This document shows, piece by piece, positions 10,201 through 17,199 of a stretch of DNA of 63,423 nt. A model generated the notes under the pieces. The model worked only from the letters and a program-made list of their open reading frames with translations, was not told the origin of the DNA and made no database searches. How positions within the stretch are numbered: the first letter of the stretch is position 1; every line of letters begins with the position of its first letter. The stretch comes from Paenibacillus camerounensis (GTDB taxonomy: Bacteria > Bacillota > Bacilli > Paenibacillales > Paenibacillaceae). The translations under genes and the position numbers were made by a program. The stretch covers positions 1 through 63,423 of the forward strand of contig NZ_CCDG010000013.1 of NCBI RefSeq assembly GCF_000723885.1. The letters run 5' to 3'.

Positions 10201-10566
10201 CCCGTAATGCTCCACAATCTCTTCCGAGCGGATCGGCGGCACAATAAAGTTATGGGCGAAAAAAGCGCTCCGCTGTCCCGTAAAATCAGCCGCCAGATAG
10301 CGGCTCTGCCCGATTACCGTATCGTTGGTCTCCGTATGGAACAGATGCAGCGCAGCGGGATACATCTCCTCACTTTTCTCGCCGCGTGCCGCGAGCTCAG
10401 CCGGAGCATCATAGACGCAGAAGGGATGGAGAATTTTTTTGACAAAATTATTATCAAGACTGTCCGATTTCGCTACGGTATCGAAGCCCTCGGTTGACCG
10501 GTAAACCCCGCGCCGCTCGCGGGTGTACATCTGCTGGGTGATCCCGGTCCCTGAGAATCTGTTCAC
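7300..10566 (-). CDS. GTPase-associated protein 1-like (GAP1-N2) membrane protein with extracellular repeat tail
   Basis: 1088 residues. The N-terminus (QQMYTRERRGVYRSTEGFDT, then HPFCVYDAP) matches, from memory, the GAP1-N2 domain of GTPase-associated proteins, which sit beside TRAFAC-like GTPases. A large, mostly helical middle region follows. One membrane span lies at about 760-785 (GSVLGLVIIAVIVAVSLL), preceded by Arg-rich residues, so the N-terminal 750 residues should be cytosolic and the last 300 outside. The tail holds nine 12-residue Asp/Glu/Ala/Gly/Asn/Ser repeats (DEGTAGNAGSGA type) between two beta-like segments and ends in low-complexity Gly/Ala/Asp sequence. The GTG start overlaps the stop of the GTPase gene by 4 bases (GTGA), so the two are translationally coupled and probably act together. 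Biochemical function is unknown. Confidence 0.75.
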   Translation of the reverse strand: MNRFSGTGITQQMYTRERRGVYRSTEGFDTVAKSDSLDNNFVKKILHPFCVYDAPAELAARGEKSEEMYPAALHLFHTETNDTVIGQSRYLAADFTGQRSAFFAHNFIVPPIRSEEIVEHYGGWLHADFAAEYDGEPGGTLPELTGIPVRERTSRPEPLEVLRALGFSEELFKALLQAVMLSVAGKKKIYIALDVPVTEISRRAAELTEVLFRALPFDFRRRLGVITYANEPQSRKYIHLTFVEKGALRPGDRSIEKDYVFDLSSGRILNADFTGTRQPFAGLAWTTLSRGGSMEDFGRFADSLLLGEAVERKLQLALYNELAVFYEIEQGNEQLYTENKSAVLGGLISYLKPDGTLESRIRLNDLFLERFDREYDAVRQRNIPEPEVLEQFKAYFVLEGHNYRGKIVDYFINAMLNCPAAGREDVLAAAYGIIESDGELSAAFFKKVMAQPRFRTALLEPYIDSRLAAAADMKEIMRFVFHWGRFLPEVLQQAFVRDRVKEYLLEKLAGDKNPVAAVAAAHDFVEQAEKERRRGSGLYPEAMSLLLELATAADRFLLSRVDLDGLTMEQLLDISFLRYRDTEDWQPPLDAISRRKANALRAAYRWFGEEKPDEEVFAGLAPRELDDVQLLGRRWLKEAGSAEPFDRLPLAFYHSSERADGPLDYDALLELVVRKAAGDKETVYRFFDWSQGSWLFTVSNKKLWPGYKRAVLRYFMNQDREAFKSREFRKSYAAAAGPALQNVYNEARSKLASPLARWVSRSRFQLLISGSVLGLVIIAVIVAVSLLRPDPAQPETGAGTGGDSAVTVALGSGAAAGGTQLVFTFETAEACSAFEPAEIGLMSGDKVTDTYGVIATTGSCLVPAQGADEGVADNAGSGADEGTAGNAGSGLDESAAGNAGSGADEGAAGNAGSGLDDGTAGNAGSGADEGTAGNAGSGADEGTAGNAGSGADEGAAGNADVGTDGGAADNASNGTGYGGESVSSPVTSGYPGTAYYRITVDLEPGAVLAAGSMIKAGDYKLIVQPDPAAGVSSTPAAEPSATAEATPDASAGAGTTGNNAGGNNPSGGADTDAAGSDGADAESTAGAE
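7689..7966 (-). repeat. 36-bp minisatellite inside the GAP1-like gene
   Basis: About eight to nine copies of a 36-bp unit encode the 12-residue repeat DEGTAGNAGSGA and variants (DESAAGNAGSGA, DDGTAGNAGSGA). The unit length is a multiple of three, so copy-number change would lengthen or shorten the extracellular linker without breaking the frame. Several neighbouring units are almost identical at the DNA level, a sign of recent duplication. Confidence 0.85.
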
Positions 10567-11825
10567 GGCCCGTCGCTCCCCTCAATATACTTCAGCTTAT
10601 GCAGCAGCCAGATAAACGGCTCGTCCACACGGATCGGGCTGACCACACCTTCGATTTTCTGATTGACCGGATTGCTGCCCAGCGCAGAAACCGCGAAATA
10701 TCCGGTATTGGCAAAATACACATCCATCGTATCCTTGAACGGGCGGTCCACCTTCTCGATAAACCGGCGGATCTCTCCGTCGATATTATGATACTCGTCC
10801 AGATTCAGTGTTTTGCGGTGCACGTAGTTATTGAACACGTTGCTGTTCGCCTTGATATAATCGCCGTCCTCATCCTTGAGCGAATGCAGCATATCGCTTT
10901 TGGCGAGAACAACCGCTGTCGGAATATCGGTTTTGCTCTTCTCCTGATAGGCGATGAAATCGCCGAACATCGTCAGCACCACATCACGCGGCTCATCATA
11001 CTGCGACACCCACTCACCCGGCTTATCGCCGTAGTTGATGCGGATTTTTTCGCGGATGGAACGGATCTGCAGCGGATCGACCATGAACAGGATGCCCGCA
11101 GAGTTTTTGATATGCTGGCCGTGCAGCCCGAGATAATCCTGGTCAACCATCCCTTCACCGGCCACATCGAAGAACACCAGCGTCAGCGGCGGCTTGCTCT
11201 CATCCTTGAAGACGAACTGGAAGATGAACGGCTCCTGCATTTTTTCCTTCTGGGTCGAGGCCAGCAGATCACCGCGCTCAAACAGAGGCTCTTCGTACAG
11301 CGTCCGGAACTTGCGGCTGATCTCGGCATTCAGCGGCATGCAGGCGGCGTCAAAATGCCCTGCCGTCGTATGCTGCAGCGTATGGATCAGCGACGTCATA
11401 TACACCGACTTTCCGACCTGGGAAGCACCGATAATCGAAATGATATTGCTCGGCACCTTGCCGGCGGTTACTGGCAGCTCATTATGGCAGGCCGGACAGA
11501 GCCGTCTGCGCGTCAGCACCCCGTAGCGGTCGGTGAGCCCGGTCAGCACATGATCGGTATAGTGGTGGTATTCCTCGGGAATATCAGCCGGATTCAAAAT
11601 CGCTTCCATATCATCCACCGTATCAAGCCCGAAGCGCTCACGGTACTTGTTCAAGGCATCATCCTCGCCCAGCGCGTAATTCTCATCATCCTCACGGCTG
11701 TGCATAGCCCGGAAAACGACTTCCTCCGGCTGGAACTTAGTGAAGCAGTAAGGGCACACAATATCATAAAAGAGCGGCCGCGGCTGCGGCTGGTTTTTCT
11801 TCATAAAGCGGCTGAAAAAAGACAT
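10563..11825 (-). CDS. Zinc-finger TRAFAC-like GTPase (double-GTPase/GAS type)
   Basis: 420 residues. P-loop GASQVGKS at about 133-140, G3-like DVAGEG near 220 and G4-like AKSD near 312 identify a small GTPase of the TRAFAC class. A split zinc-binding motif, CPYC near 24-27 and CPAC near 110-113, precedes it. No signal peptide or membrane span is seen, so it should be cytosolic. The ATG at 11825 follows GGGAGG with good spacing; an in-frame start 15 bases upstream lies on the ribosome site itself and is less likely. Its stop overlaps the GTG of the GAP1-like gene by 4 bases. The tight pairing of this GTPase type with a GAP1 protein is known from other bacteria. I infer the GAP1 protein is its effector or regulator. 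Confidence 0.8.
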   Translation of the reverse strand: MSFFSRFMKKNQPQPRPLFYDIVCPYCFTKFQPEEVVFRAMHSREDDENYALGEDDALNKYRERFGLDTVDDMEAILNPADIPEEYHHYTDHVLTGLTDRYGVLTRRRLCPACHNELPVTAGKVPSNIISIIGASQVGKSVYMTSLIHTLQHTTAGHFDAACMPLNAEISRKFRTLYEEPLFERGDLLASTQKEKMQEPFIFQFVFKDESKPPLTLVFFDVAGEGMVDQDYLGLHGQHIKNSAGILFMVDPLQIRSIREKIRINYGDKPGEWVSQYDEPRDVVLTMFGDFIAYQEKSKTDIPTAVVLAKSDMLHSLKDEDGDYIKANSNVFNNYVHRKTLNLDEYHNIDGEIRRFIEKVDRPFKDTMDVYFANTGYFAVSALGSNPVNQKIEGVVSPIRVDEPFIWLLHKLKYIEGSDGP

Positions 11826-11925
11826 TTGTTGTCCTCCCAACGTTTTGTCGTTGTCTGAGCGTTACTTTCCTGCTGGTCACTGGCTTTGGCCTTGGCTTTG
11901 GCTTTGGCTAAAAAGTGTGCGCTCT

Positions 11926-12121
11926 AAGCTACCCCGTGCCTTAACTGCACTTTGTGCAACTATATTACCTTCCAGCACGGCTTTTTTTCTTTTAGCTGCA
12001 CTTTGTACATCTATATCTGGCATTTTAGCCCCATTTCGGCGATTTCTCCTGATATAGCTGTATAAATTACAACTAAAGCTTGTTCGATCGAAAAATCCGG
12101 ACTTTTAGCTGCACGGAATAC
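11926..12121. repeat. Intergenic short repeats with a GCAC-TTT-GTGC mini-hairpin
   Basis: In the 298-bp gap between the GTPase gene and the 211-residue gene, three related words occur: TTAACTGCACTTTGTGCAACT (split here as TTAACTGCAC, TTTGTGCAACT), TTTAGCTGCACTTTGTACATC and TTTTAGCTGCACGGAATACAC. The first holds a TGCAC-TTT-GTGCA hairpin. They look like decayed copies of one dispersed element spaced 70 to 110 bp apart. No open frame with a ribosome site is seen. Confidence 0.45.
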
Positions 12122-12123
12122 AC

Positions 12124-12759
12124 TTATTCCGGTACCAGCTCATAATACTGACCGTATTTACGCCCATCGGTGAAAAAAATCCGCACGAAGTCCTCTTTGC
12201 CAATCTCAATCGGCGGCAGTGCGTTTCGCCCGGCAGCAAAATCCAGAACAAACGGGAACAGCACGCCGTCCTCGCGGGAGGCCGGATACCCGCCTCTTTT
12301 TTTGACATAGCAGAGTACATCCTTCGGCACCGGCACTTCAGCGGTAATCGTCATATGTACTGTTTTTTGCTTGGCAAATATCGCTTTTTTGTGCTGGATG
12401 GAAAAATAAATTCTCGCCTTGCCGGCGCTGACTGTAATCCGGTTTGAGCCGTCCGGCTGCCTGATAAGCAGCGTCTCGCCATTTTCGCTGATCCGGGCAT
12501 ATACGGTATAGACCACAAGTCCGATGTCATCCATCCGGTCACGGTATCCGTTATTCGCTTTATATTCCTCACGTGTGTACAGCTTCATGCCGGAAGGCGG
12601 AAGCGCTTCGCGTTCCTGCTCCGCCGCCGCTCCTTTAAGGATACAGACCGCCTGCACGCCGTCCGGCCAGCGCCATCTCAGCGTACACAACCGGTCCTCC
12701 ACCCGGGCCGTTACTTCCGTAACAGCCTGTGCGGGGGTCGTTACCTCGGCGTACCTCAT
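12124..12759 (-). CDS. Conserved beta-rich protein of the GTPase/VWA operon, unknown function
   Basis: 211 residues, no signal peptide and no membrane span. Alternating hydrophobic patterns throughout (VVYTVYARIS, RIYFSIQH, VHMTITAEVPV, FVRIFFTDG) suggest an all-beta sandwich, perhaps two fibronectin-like folds. A CILKG segment near residue 40 lies in the first. The ATG follows AAAGGAG with 10-base spacing. It is 59 bp downstream of the VWA gene and upstream of the GTPase gene on the same strand, so it belongs to this operon. I do not recognise the family by name. Confidence 0.7.
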   Translation of the reverse strand: MRYAEVTTPAQAVTEVTARVEDRLCTLRWRWPDGVQAVCILKGAAAEQEREALPPSGMKLYTREEYKANNGYRDRMDDIGLVVYTVYARISENGETLLIRQPDGSNRITVSAGKARIYFSIQHKKAIFAKQKTVHMTITAEVPVPKDVLCYVKKRGGYPASREDGVLFPFVLDFAAGRNALPPIEIGKEDFVRIFFTDGRKYGQYYELVPE

Positions 12760-12818
12760 GACTGTATGCTCCTTTCACGTTTCACAATTCCTTCAGCCCG
12801 TAATCTTGCTGCCGGGAC

Positions 12819-14090
12819 TCAAAAGCCCTTGCTGTTCCTGTTTCTGCGCGGCGAATGGAACCCCTCGGAACCCGGTGCTGCCGCCGCATCTCTTCTTCCC
12901 CGGCGGGACAGCCGTCCTTCACCGACCGGCACCACATAGGTGAAGAGTGCAATGATCGCCGCCAGCACCAGTACAGCAGTGAGTCTAACCAGCGTATCAC
13001 CAAAGGACTGGCCGCTAAGCCCGAATTCGAGAATCAAACCGGCGCACAGGCCGGCTGTCCAGCCGCCGATACCGAAGCTTTTGGCTAAATGCCTGTTATC
13101 AAAAATAATACCCAGTCCTATCCCAAGCGCAGTGCCGACCAGCATCAGCGCGAGAATCCGTACAGCTGCATAATAAGGGCTGTCTGCCGTAGCATCGCTG
13201 CGCTCTGTAAGCAGGGTACGGTCACCCAGCCGGTCATAGATCTGCTGGAACACTCCGCCCAGACTTCCGGCGTCAGTGACATCGTAATACTGCCCTCCTG
13301 TCGCAGCGGCAATATCCCGCAGCAATGTCGCGCCTGACGGATCATCCAGCGCAAGTCCGACAGTGTTCACGGCAATGCCGCGGCTTGTATACTCACTCAA
13401 TTCTGTAGCAGTATTGAATTGGCTGAAGCCGTCTGACAGCATGATGACCATAGCCCCGCGGCTGGTAGCGTCTGTGTTAATTACGTTCATAGCTTCGGTG
13501 AGTGCTCCGCTGATATTCGTGCCGCCCTCCGTCGTCTGCAGACTGCCAATCACCTCCGATACCTTCTCGCGGTTCTCCGTACTCCGCAGTGAGATCAGCG
13601 GCTGAACGACTGCAGCATCCTGGCTGAAGGTCACGACAGCAACCTGATTATCTGTATCCATCTGCTGCACCAGTTCCTGCGCTGCGGTGTACCGGCTGTT
13701 GCCGGGATCGCTCTGCTGCATACTGCCGGAGTCGTCGATGACCATGACGACGTTCTTGACCGTTCGGATGCCGCCGAAATTCAGCTCGTACACAAATTCC
13801 ATCAGTGTGCCGACTCCGAACAGTATAACCACCGTCAGCGGCAGCAGCTTCCATGACAGCCCCAGATAGCGCTGCTTCCACGATAAACCGTTCAGCCGCG
13901 GGGAGATCATCTCCGCCAGCAGTGCCCCCAGTCCGATGCCAAGCGCCACAATGGCAAAATAGATCCCGACAATTAATATGGACGGCAGGTCATACGGCCT
14001 GCTGCCCAGCAGGAGCTCCCCCAGCACAAAAGCTATGCCGCCGCCAAGCAGACTGAAACATAATAAGAGCAGATTGATTTTCCGCTGCAT
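12819..14090 (-). CDS. Membrane-embedded von Willebrand factor A (VWA) protein
   Basis: 423 residues. Three hydrophobic spans in the first 110 residues (LLLLCFSLLGGGIAFVLG; ILIVGIYFAIVALGIG; LLPLTVVILFGVG) are followed by a VWA domain at about 125-310 with an intact MIDAS (VIDDSGSMQQSD, a distal Thr in GGTNIS, and MLSDGFS). Three or four further spans and an Arg/Ser-rich C-terminal tail follow. VWA domains bind protein ligands through a divalent metal. Its topology puts the VWA between membrane helices. The upstream ATG at 14099 directly abuts the AAAGG ribosome site; the ATG at 14090 is better spaced and is chosen. A TATAAT at 14120-14125 (minus strand) may be the -10 of a promoter for this downstream half of the system. 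Confidence 0.85.
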   Translation of the reverse strand: MQRKINLLLLCFSLLGGGIAFVLGELLLGSRPYDLPSILIVGIYFAIVALGIGLGALLAEMISPRLNGLSWKQRYLGLSWKLLPLTVVILFGVGTLMEFVYELNFGGIRTVKNVVMVIDDSGSMQQSDPGNSRYTAAQELVQQMDTDNQVAVVTFSQDAAVVQPLISLRSTENREKVSEVIGSLQTTEGGTNISGALTEAMNVINTDATSRGAMVIMLSDGFSQFNTATELSEYTSRGIAVNTVGLALDDPSGATLLRDIAAATGGQYYDVTDAGSLGGVFQQIYDRLGDRTLLTERSDATADSPYYAAVRILALMLVGTALGIGLGIIFDNRHLAKSFGIGGWTAGLCAGLILEFGLSGQSFGDTLVRLTAVLVLAAIIALFTYVVPVGEGRLSRRGRRDAAAAPGSEGFHSPRRNRNSKGF

Positions 14091-14099
14091 CCATCTCAT

Positions 14100-14816
14100 C
14101 CTTTCAGGAACAAACTTTTATTATATCTATACTTGTTGCCGGAGCACAGCCAGCCTGTTATCCTCTCGGTCGTGTGTTCCCTGGCGAAATAGGCGGCGGA
14201 TAAGCTCCCTTGCTGTTGGTAACTGGCGGATTAACCACATTGGCTGGAATCAAGGGCATTTTTGCCCTTTATTTAGGCCATTTGCTCCCATTGGCTGAAT
14301 TCAAGGGCATTTTTGCCTCTCATTTCGGCTATTTGACCATATTGGCCGGAATCAAGGGCATTTTTGCCTCTCATTTAGGCCATTTGACCATATTGGCCGG
14401 AATCAGAGGTATTTTCACCTTTGATTCAAGCCACTTATCTATTAACCTTTTGGTCCGGAGGTATGCTCAGCGCTAGCAGCAACACTTTTGACCAAAACAC
14501 CGGTAACTCCCTCCCCGAGAAACCTAACAACCTAGCACAACAGCCCATTTAAGACGTAATCAATACCTTCACATATACATCAAAAGCAGAACAAACTATC
14601 TTTGTATCTTGGGATTACGGGATTTCAGCACCTTAGCTTTTAACGTCCCTAACACTTCAGCATGCTTAATAGTGTCACACATACCCTTAGCGCAATAGCT
14701 CTACAGCGGAACAGTCCCACAGCGCAACACCACCAACACCCTCGGCTCTCCGAGCATTTCAGTAATTTAGTAACACACTTAACTCTCCGGCACCCCGGCT
14801 TCCCGGCACTCATTAC
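14100..14816. other. 717-bp gap inside the GTPase/tubulin gene block
   Basis: The gap holds the four-unit 51-bp repeat array (14240-14443). The rest, 14444-14816, is plain intergenic sequence in which I see no gene, RNA or clear terminator. A TATAAT on the minus strand at 14120-14125 may serve the VWA gene. The gap splits the block into two probable transcription units: VWA / tubulin-like / 792-residue protein upstream, and VWA / 211-residue protein / GTPase / GAP1 downstream. Confidence 0.55.
14240..14443. repeat. 51-bp tandem hairpin array, four units
   Basis: Units start with TTGGCTGGAAT or TTGGCCGGAAT at 14240, 14291, 14342 and 14393, exactly 51 bp apart. Each contains GGGCA-TTTT-TGCCC or a variant (AGGGCATTTTTGCCT), which can fold into a short hairpin. 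The last unit is degenerate. The unit is clearly related to the larger array at 42780-43391. As 51 is divisible by three, open frames run through it on chance, but no start signal supports translation. No spacers are present, so it is not CRISPR. Confidence 0.85.
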
Positions 14817-17195
14817 TTATCTTAGCTCAGGTAATCGCTCCTCATCCACGCCATGTAGCTTATAGCCGTTCTGGACATAGGTTTCATAATAAACCTTGCC
14901 GTTGCGGTAGTAGAGCAGGTCCTCCAGGTGGAAGCCGCCCATCAGGTTGAGCTTCTCCACACCGCTTCTGCGCTGCTCGTGGACAACGCCCAGCCGGTAA
15001 ATCCGGGTCGTTCCGTCAGCATTCAGCGCGTAGCGCAGAAATTCGGAGCCGCTGTCGCCGAAGAAGTATTTCTCCTCATGGCGGTGCTCCTGCGTATACT
15101 CGAACAGGCGGACGTTGATGGCAGCGCCGTCTTCAAGACCCAGATAGAGCTGCTTGAACAGCTCTTCCCTGGATACAATCTCCCGGTTCTCGTACGCCGC
15201 TGCAACATTGGCCCGGCGCAGCAGCTCTTCCTCGAAGGGGAGTGCGAACGGCTCCGCTGTCAGCAGCTCTCTTTTGCACACCTCAATCAGGCGGCGGACA
15301 ACGGCCGGACCGCCCTGGCGAAGCAGCTCCGAGATGCTGCCCATGAAGCGGTCGCTGAAGAAGATAGCCGCCCCGCGCCGGGTCTCGATATCCAGCATAA
15401 CCTCAGCGGTCACGGTACGGTAATATTCCATGATATTCTGATCCACCGCTTCACCGGACCTTCCGATGGCGGACAGCGCAAGGCTGCGCAGCTCTTCTTC
15501 CAGCGTCTGCATCGTCTGCACCTTGGCTCTGCTCTCTGCATGCAGCTGCTCCAGCGCAGCGTCATAGCGGAGCGAAATGTCCAGCTCCAGCTTCAGCCTG
15601 AGAATCTCGTATTTCCTACTATATATACTCTCAAACATATAATGAATGAAATTGCGCACGGTCCGCTTGTCGAGCAGCGGCACCCGCTGGAACGGCTGGC
15701 GCTCCACGCTCTGCGCGTAGAGCTGCTCCAGCTCCTCCTCGGCACCCGCCAGCGCCGAGCGCAAACCGCCCATGTGCTGACGCAGCGCGTTCAGCACACT
15801 GCCCCCGGCCTCGCCCTGCTCGGCCGTCCACTCCGCCAGCTGGTAGAACGTCACCGGCGGAGCGGCCTGCTCCTGAGCCGCCAGTACGGCGGCCCATTCG
15901 CGCGCAGGGTCAAGAGCCGCAGCACGCGCAGCGGAACCATCCGCAAAGTTGCTGCGGAAATACGCCTCACCGCCGTCGCCGAACAGCAAAGCTTCCGCCT
16001 CGCGCAGCGAGAGCGGCTTCAGCTCGCTGTAGGACGGGCGGCCGTGGCTCATCAGCCCGGTCATTTCGGCGATGCCCGCCTCATCCGGCAGTAACCCCGC
16101 GGCACGCTCGCGCAGTGCCTCCGGCGTCAGGCCGAGCAGCGCCTGGCGGTCGCGCAGGCTCCAGCCGCCGCCGGTCTGCAGCTTCGCGGCCAGAATATGA
16201 AAGGCATGATACAGCACCGCCACGGCAACCGGCTTGCTCGGCCTGCGCACCGCCGAGAATCCGGCGGAGGCATAACCCTGCCGGCCGGTGCTGCCGCGGA
16301 TGCCGCTTTTGAACGTCATATTGTTATAGCCGCCGTGACCGAAAGCCTGATCGGAGGAAGGGCGCACACGGTTCTTAAGCAGGCTGATGTGCGCAATGAT
16401 CTCGTAGTTATCCTCCATCCCGTTCACCGGGGTCATCCCCCGTTCGTTTTTGTCCGACAGCAGGTAGACCAGATCGAACAGGGCGGAGGGGCCGTGGGCC
16501 ACCGGAATCGACAATCCGTCCTCCGTAACCAGCAGCGGCGCTTTGAACGTATAGTCCGGCTGCTGCATCCCGTCCAGTTCACGCAGAAAAGCCAGCCCAA
16601 CCGAGCTGGAATATCCGAAGTTATCCCCCTGCTCCCGCTCGTTAATCAGCGTGTACAGGTCGGTCTGCACCGATTTGAAGGACTGGCTGAGCACCGCCCG
16701 GGCCAGCAGGGCAACCTCAGGCAGCAGCACATTAAGCGGGTCATCGACCCGCGTAATGATGGAGAGATGGATTACATCAAAGGAAGAATACAGCCGTCCA
16801 TAGTCCGCTATGCTGTTACCGATCCGCCGGAGCGTCCGGTTCATTCCGGCCAGATAACGGCCGTCCTCATGAAATTCCCGGTAGACATCCTGCCGTACTG
16901 TCCGGGGATCACGCTCTGCCGCATCCGGCAGAGCCATCCTCATGACCCTCTCCTTGCTGTCTCCCTCTTTACCATGCTGTTCCTTACCGGCATGCAGTGC
17001 CAGCACTCCGGCGGCATTATCCCATTTGCGCTCGCAGCGCATAAGCACCGGCTCAATGGCCGGAGATACCTTGTCGCCAAGGAAAAGAAACAGCGCAGGG
17101 TAATGGATGCTGCTGCGTCCATCCCCCTTGCTGTGCAGCGCCTCTTCCTGCGCCGCATATTGCTCTGCATAGACCAGTGCTTCTGTTCTAATCAT
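14817..17195 (-). CDS. 792-residue protein encoded next to the tubulin-like GTPase, unknown function
   Basis: No signal peptide and no convincing membrane span, so it is probably cytosolic. Residues about 140-190 show an alternating beta/helix pattern (VIHLSIITRVDDPLNVLLPE followed by a long helix) that resembles the core of tubulin-partner proteins, and the region about 470-600 is helical with coiled-coil character. The C-terminal 120 residues are beta-rich and charged. I do not recognise the family. The ATG lies 4 bases after the stop of the tubulin-like gene, with the ribosome site inside the end of that gene, so translation is likely coupled and the products may form a complex. Confidence 0.7.
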   Translation of the reverse strand: MIRTEALVYAEQYAAQEEALHSKGDGRSSIHYPALFLFLGDKVSPAIEPVLMRCERKWDNAAGVLALHAGKEQHGKEGDSKERVMRMALPDAAERDPRTVRQDVYREFHEDGRYLAGMNRTLRRIGNSIADYGRLYSSFDVIHLSIITRVDDPLNVLLPEVALLARAVLSQSFKSVQTDLYTLINEREQGDNFGYSSSVGLAFLRELDGMQQPDYTFKAPLLVTEDGLSIPVAHGPSALFDLVYLLSDKNERGMTPVNGMEDNYEIIAHISLLKNRVRPSSDQAFGHGGYNNMTFKSGIRGSTGRQGYASAGFSAVRRPSKPVAVAVLYHAFHILAAKLQTGGGWSLRDRQALLGLTPEALRERAAGLLPDEAGIAEMTGLMSHGRPSYSELKPLSLREAEALLFGDGGEAYFRSNFADGSAARAAALDPAREWAAVLAAQEQAAPPVTFYQLAEWTAEQGEAGGSVLNALRQHMGGLRSALAGAEEELEQLYAQSVERQPFQRVPLLDKRTVRNFIHYMFESIYSRKYEILRLKLELDISLRYDAALEQLHAESRAKVQTMQTLEEELRSLALSAIGRSGEAVDQNIMEYYRTVTAEVMLDIETRRGAAIFFSDRFMGSISELLRQGGPAVVRRLIEVCKRELLTAEPFALPFEEELLRRANVAAAYENREIVSREELFKQLYLGLEDGAAINVRLFEYTQEHRHEEKYFFGDSGSEFLRYALNADGTTRIYRLGVVHEQRRSGVEKLNLMGGFHLEDLLYYRNGKVYYETYVQNGYKLHGVDEERLPELR

Positions 17196-17199
17196 AGGC

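Noticed and set aside
10599..11858. A 419-residue plus-strand frame
   Set aside because: Antisense shadow of the GTPase gene, whose P-loop and zinc motifs are in the other strand.
14210..14476. An 88-residue frame across the smaller array
   Set aside because: Same reason as for the larger array; no start signal.
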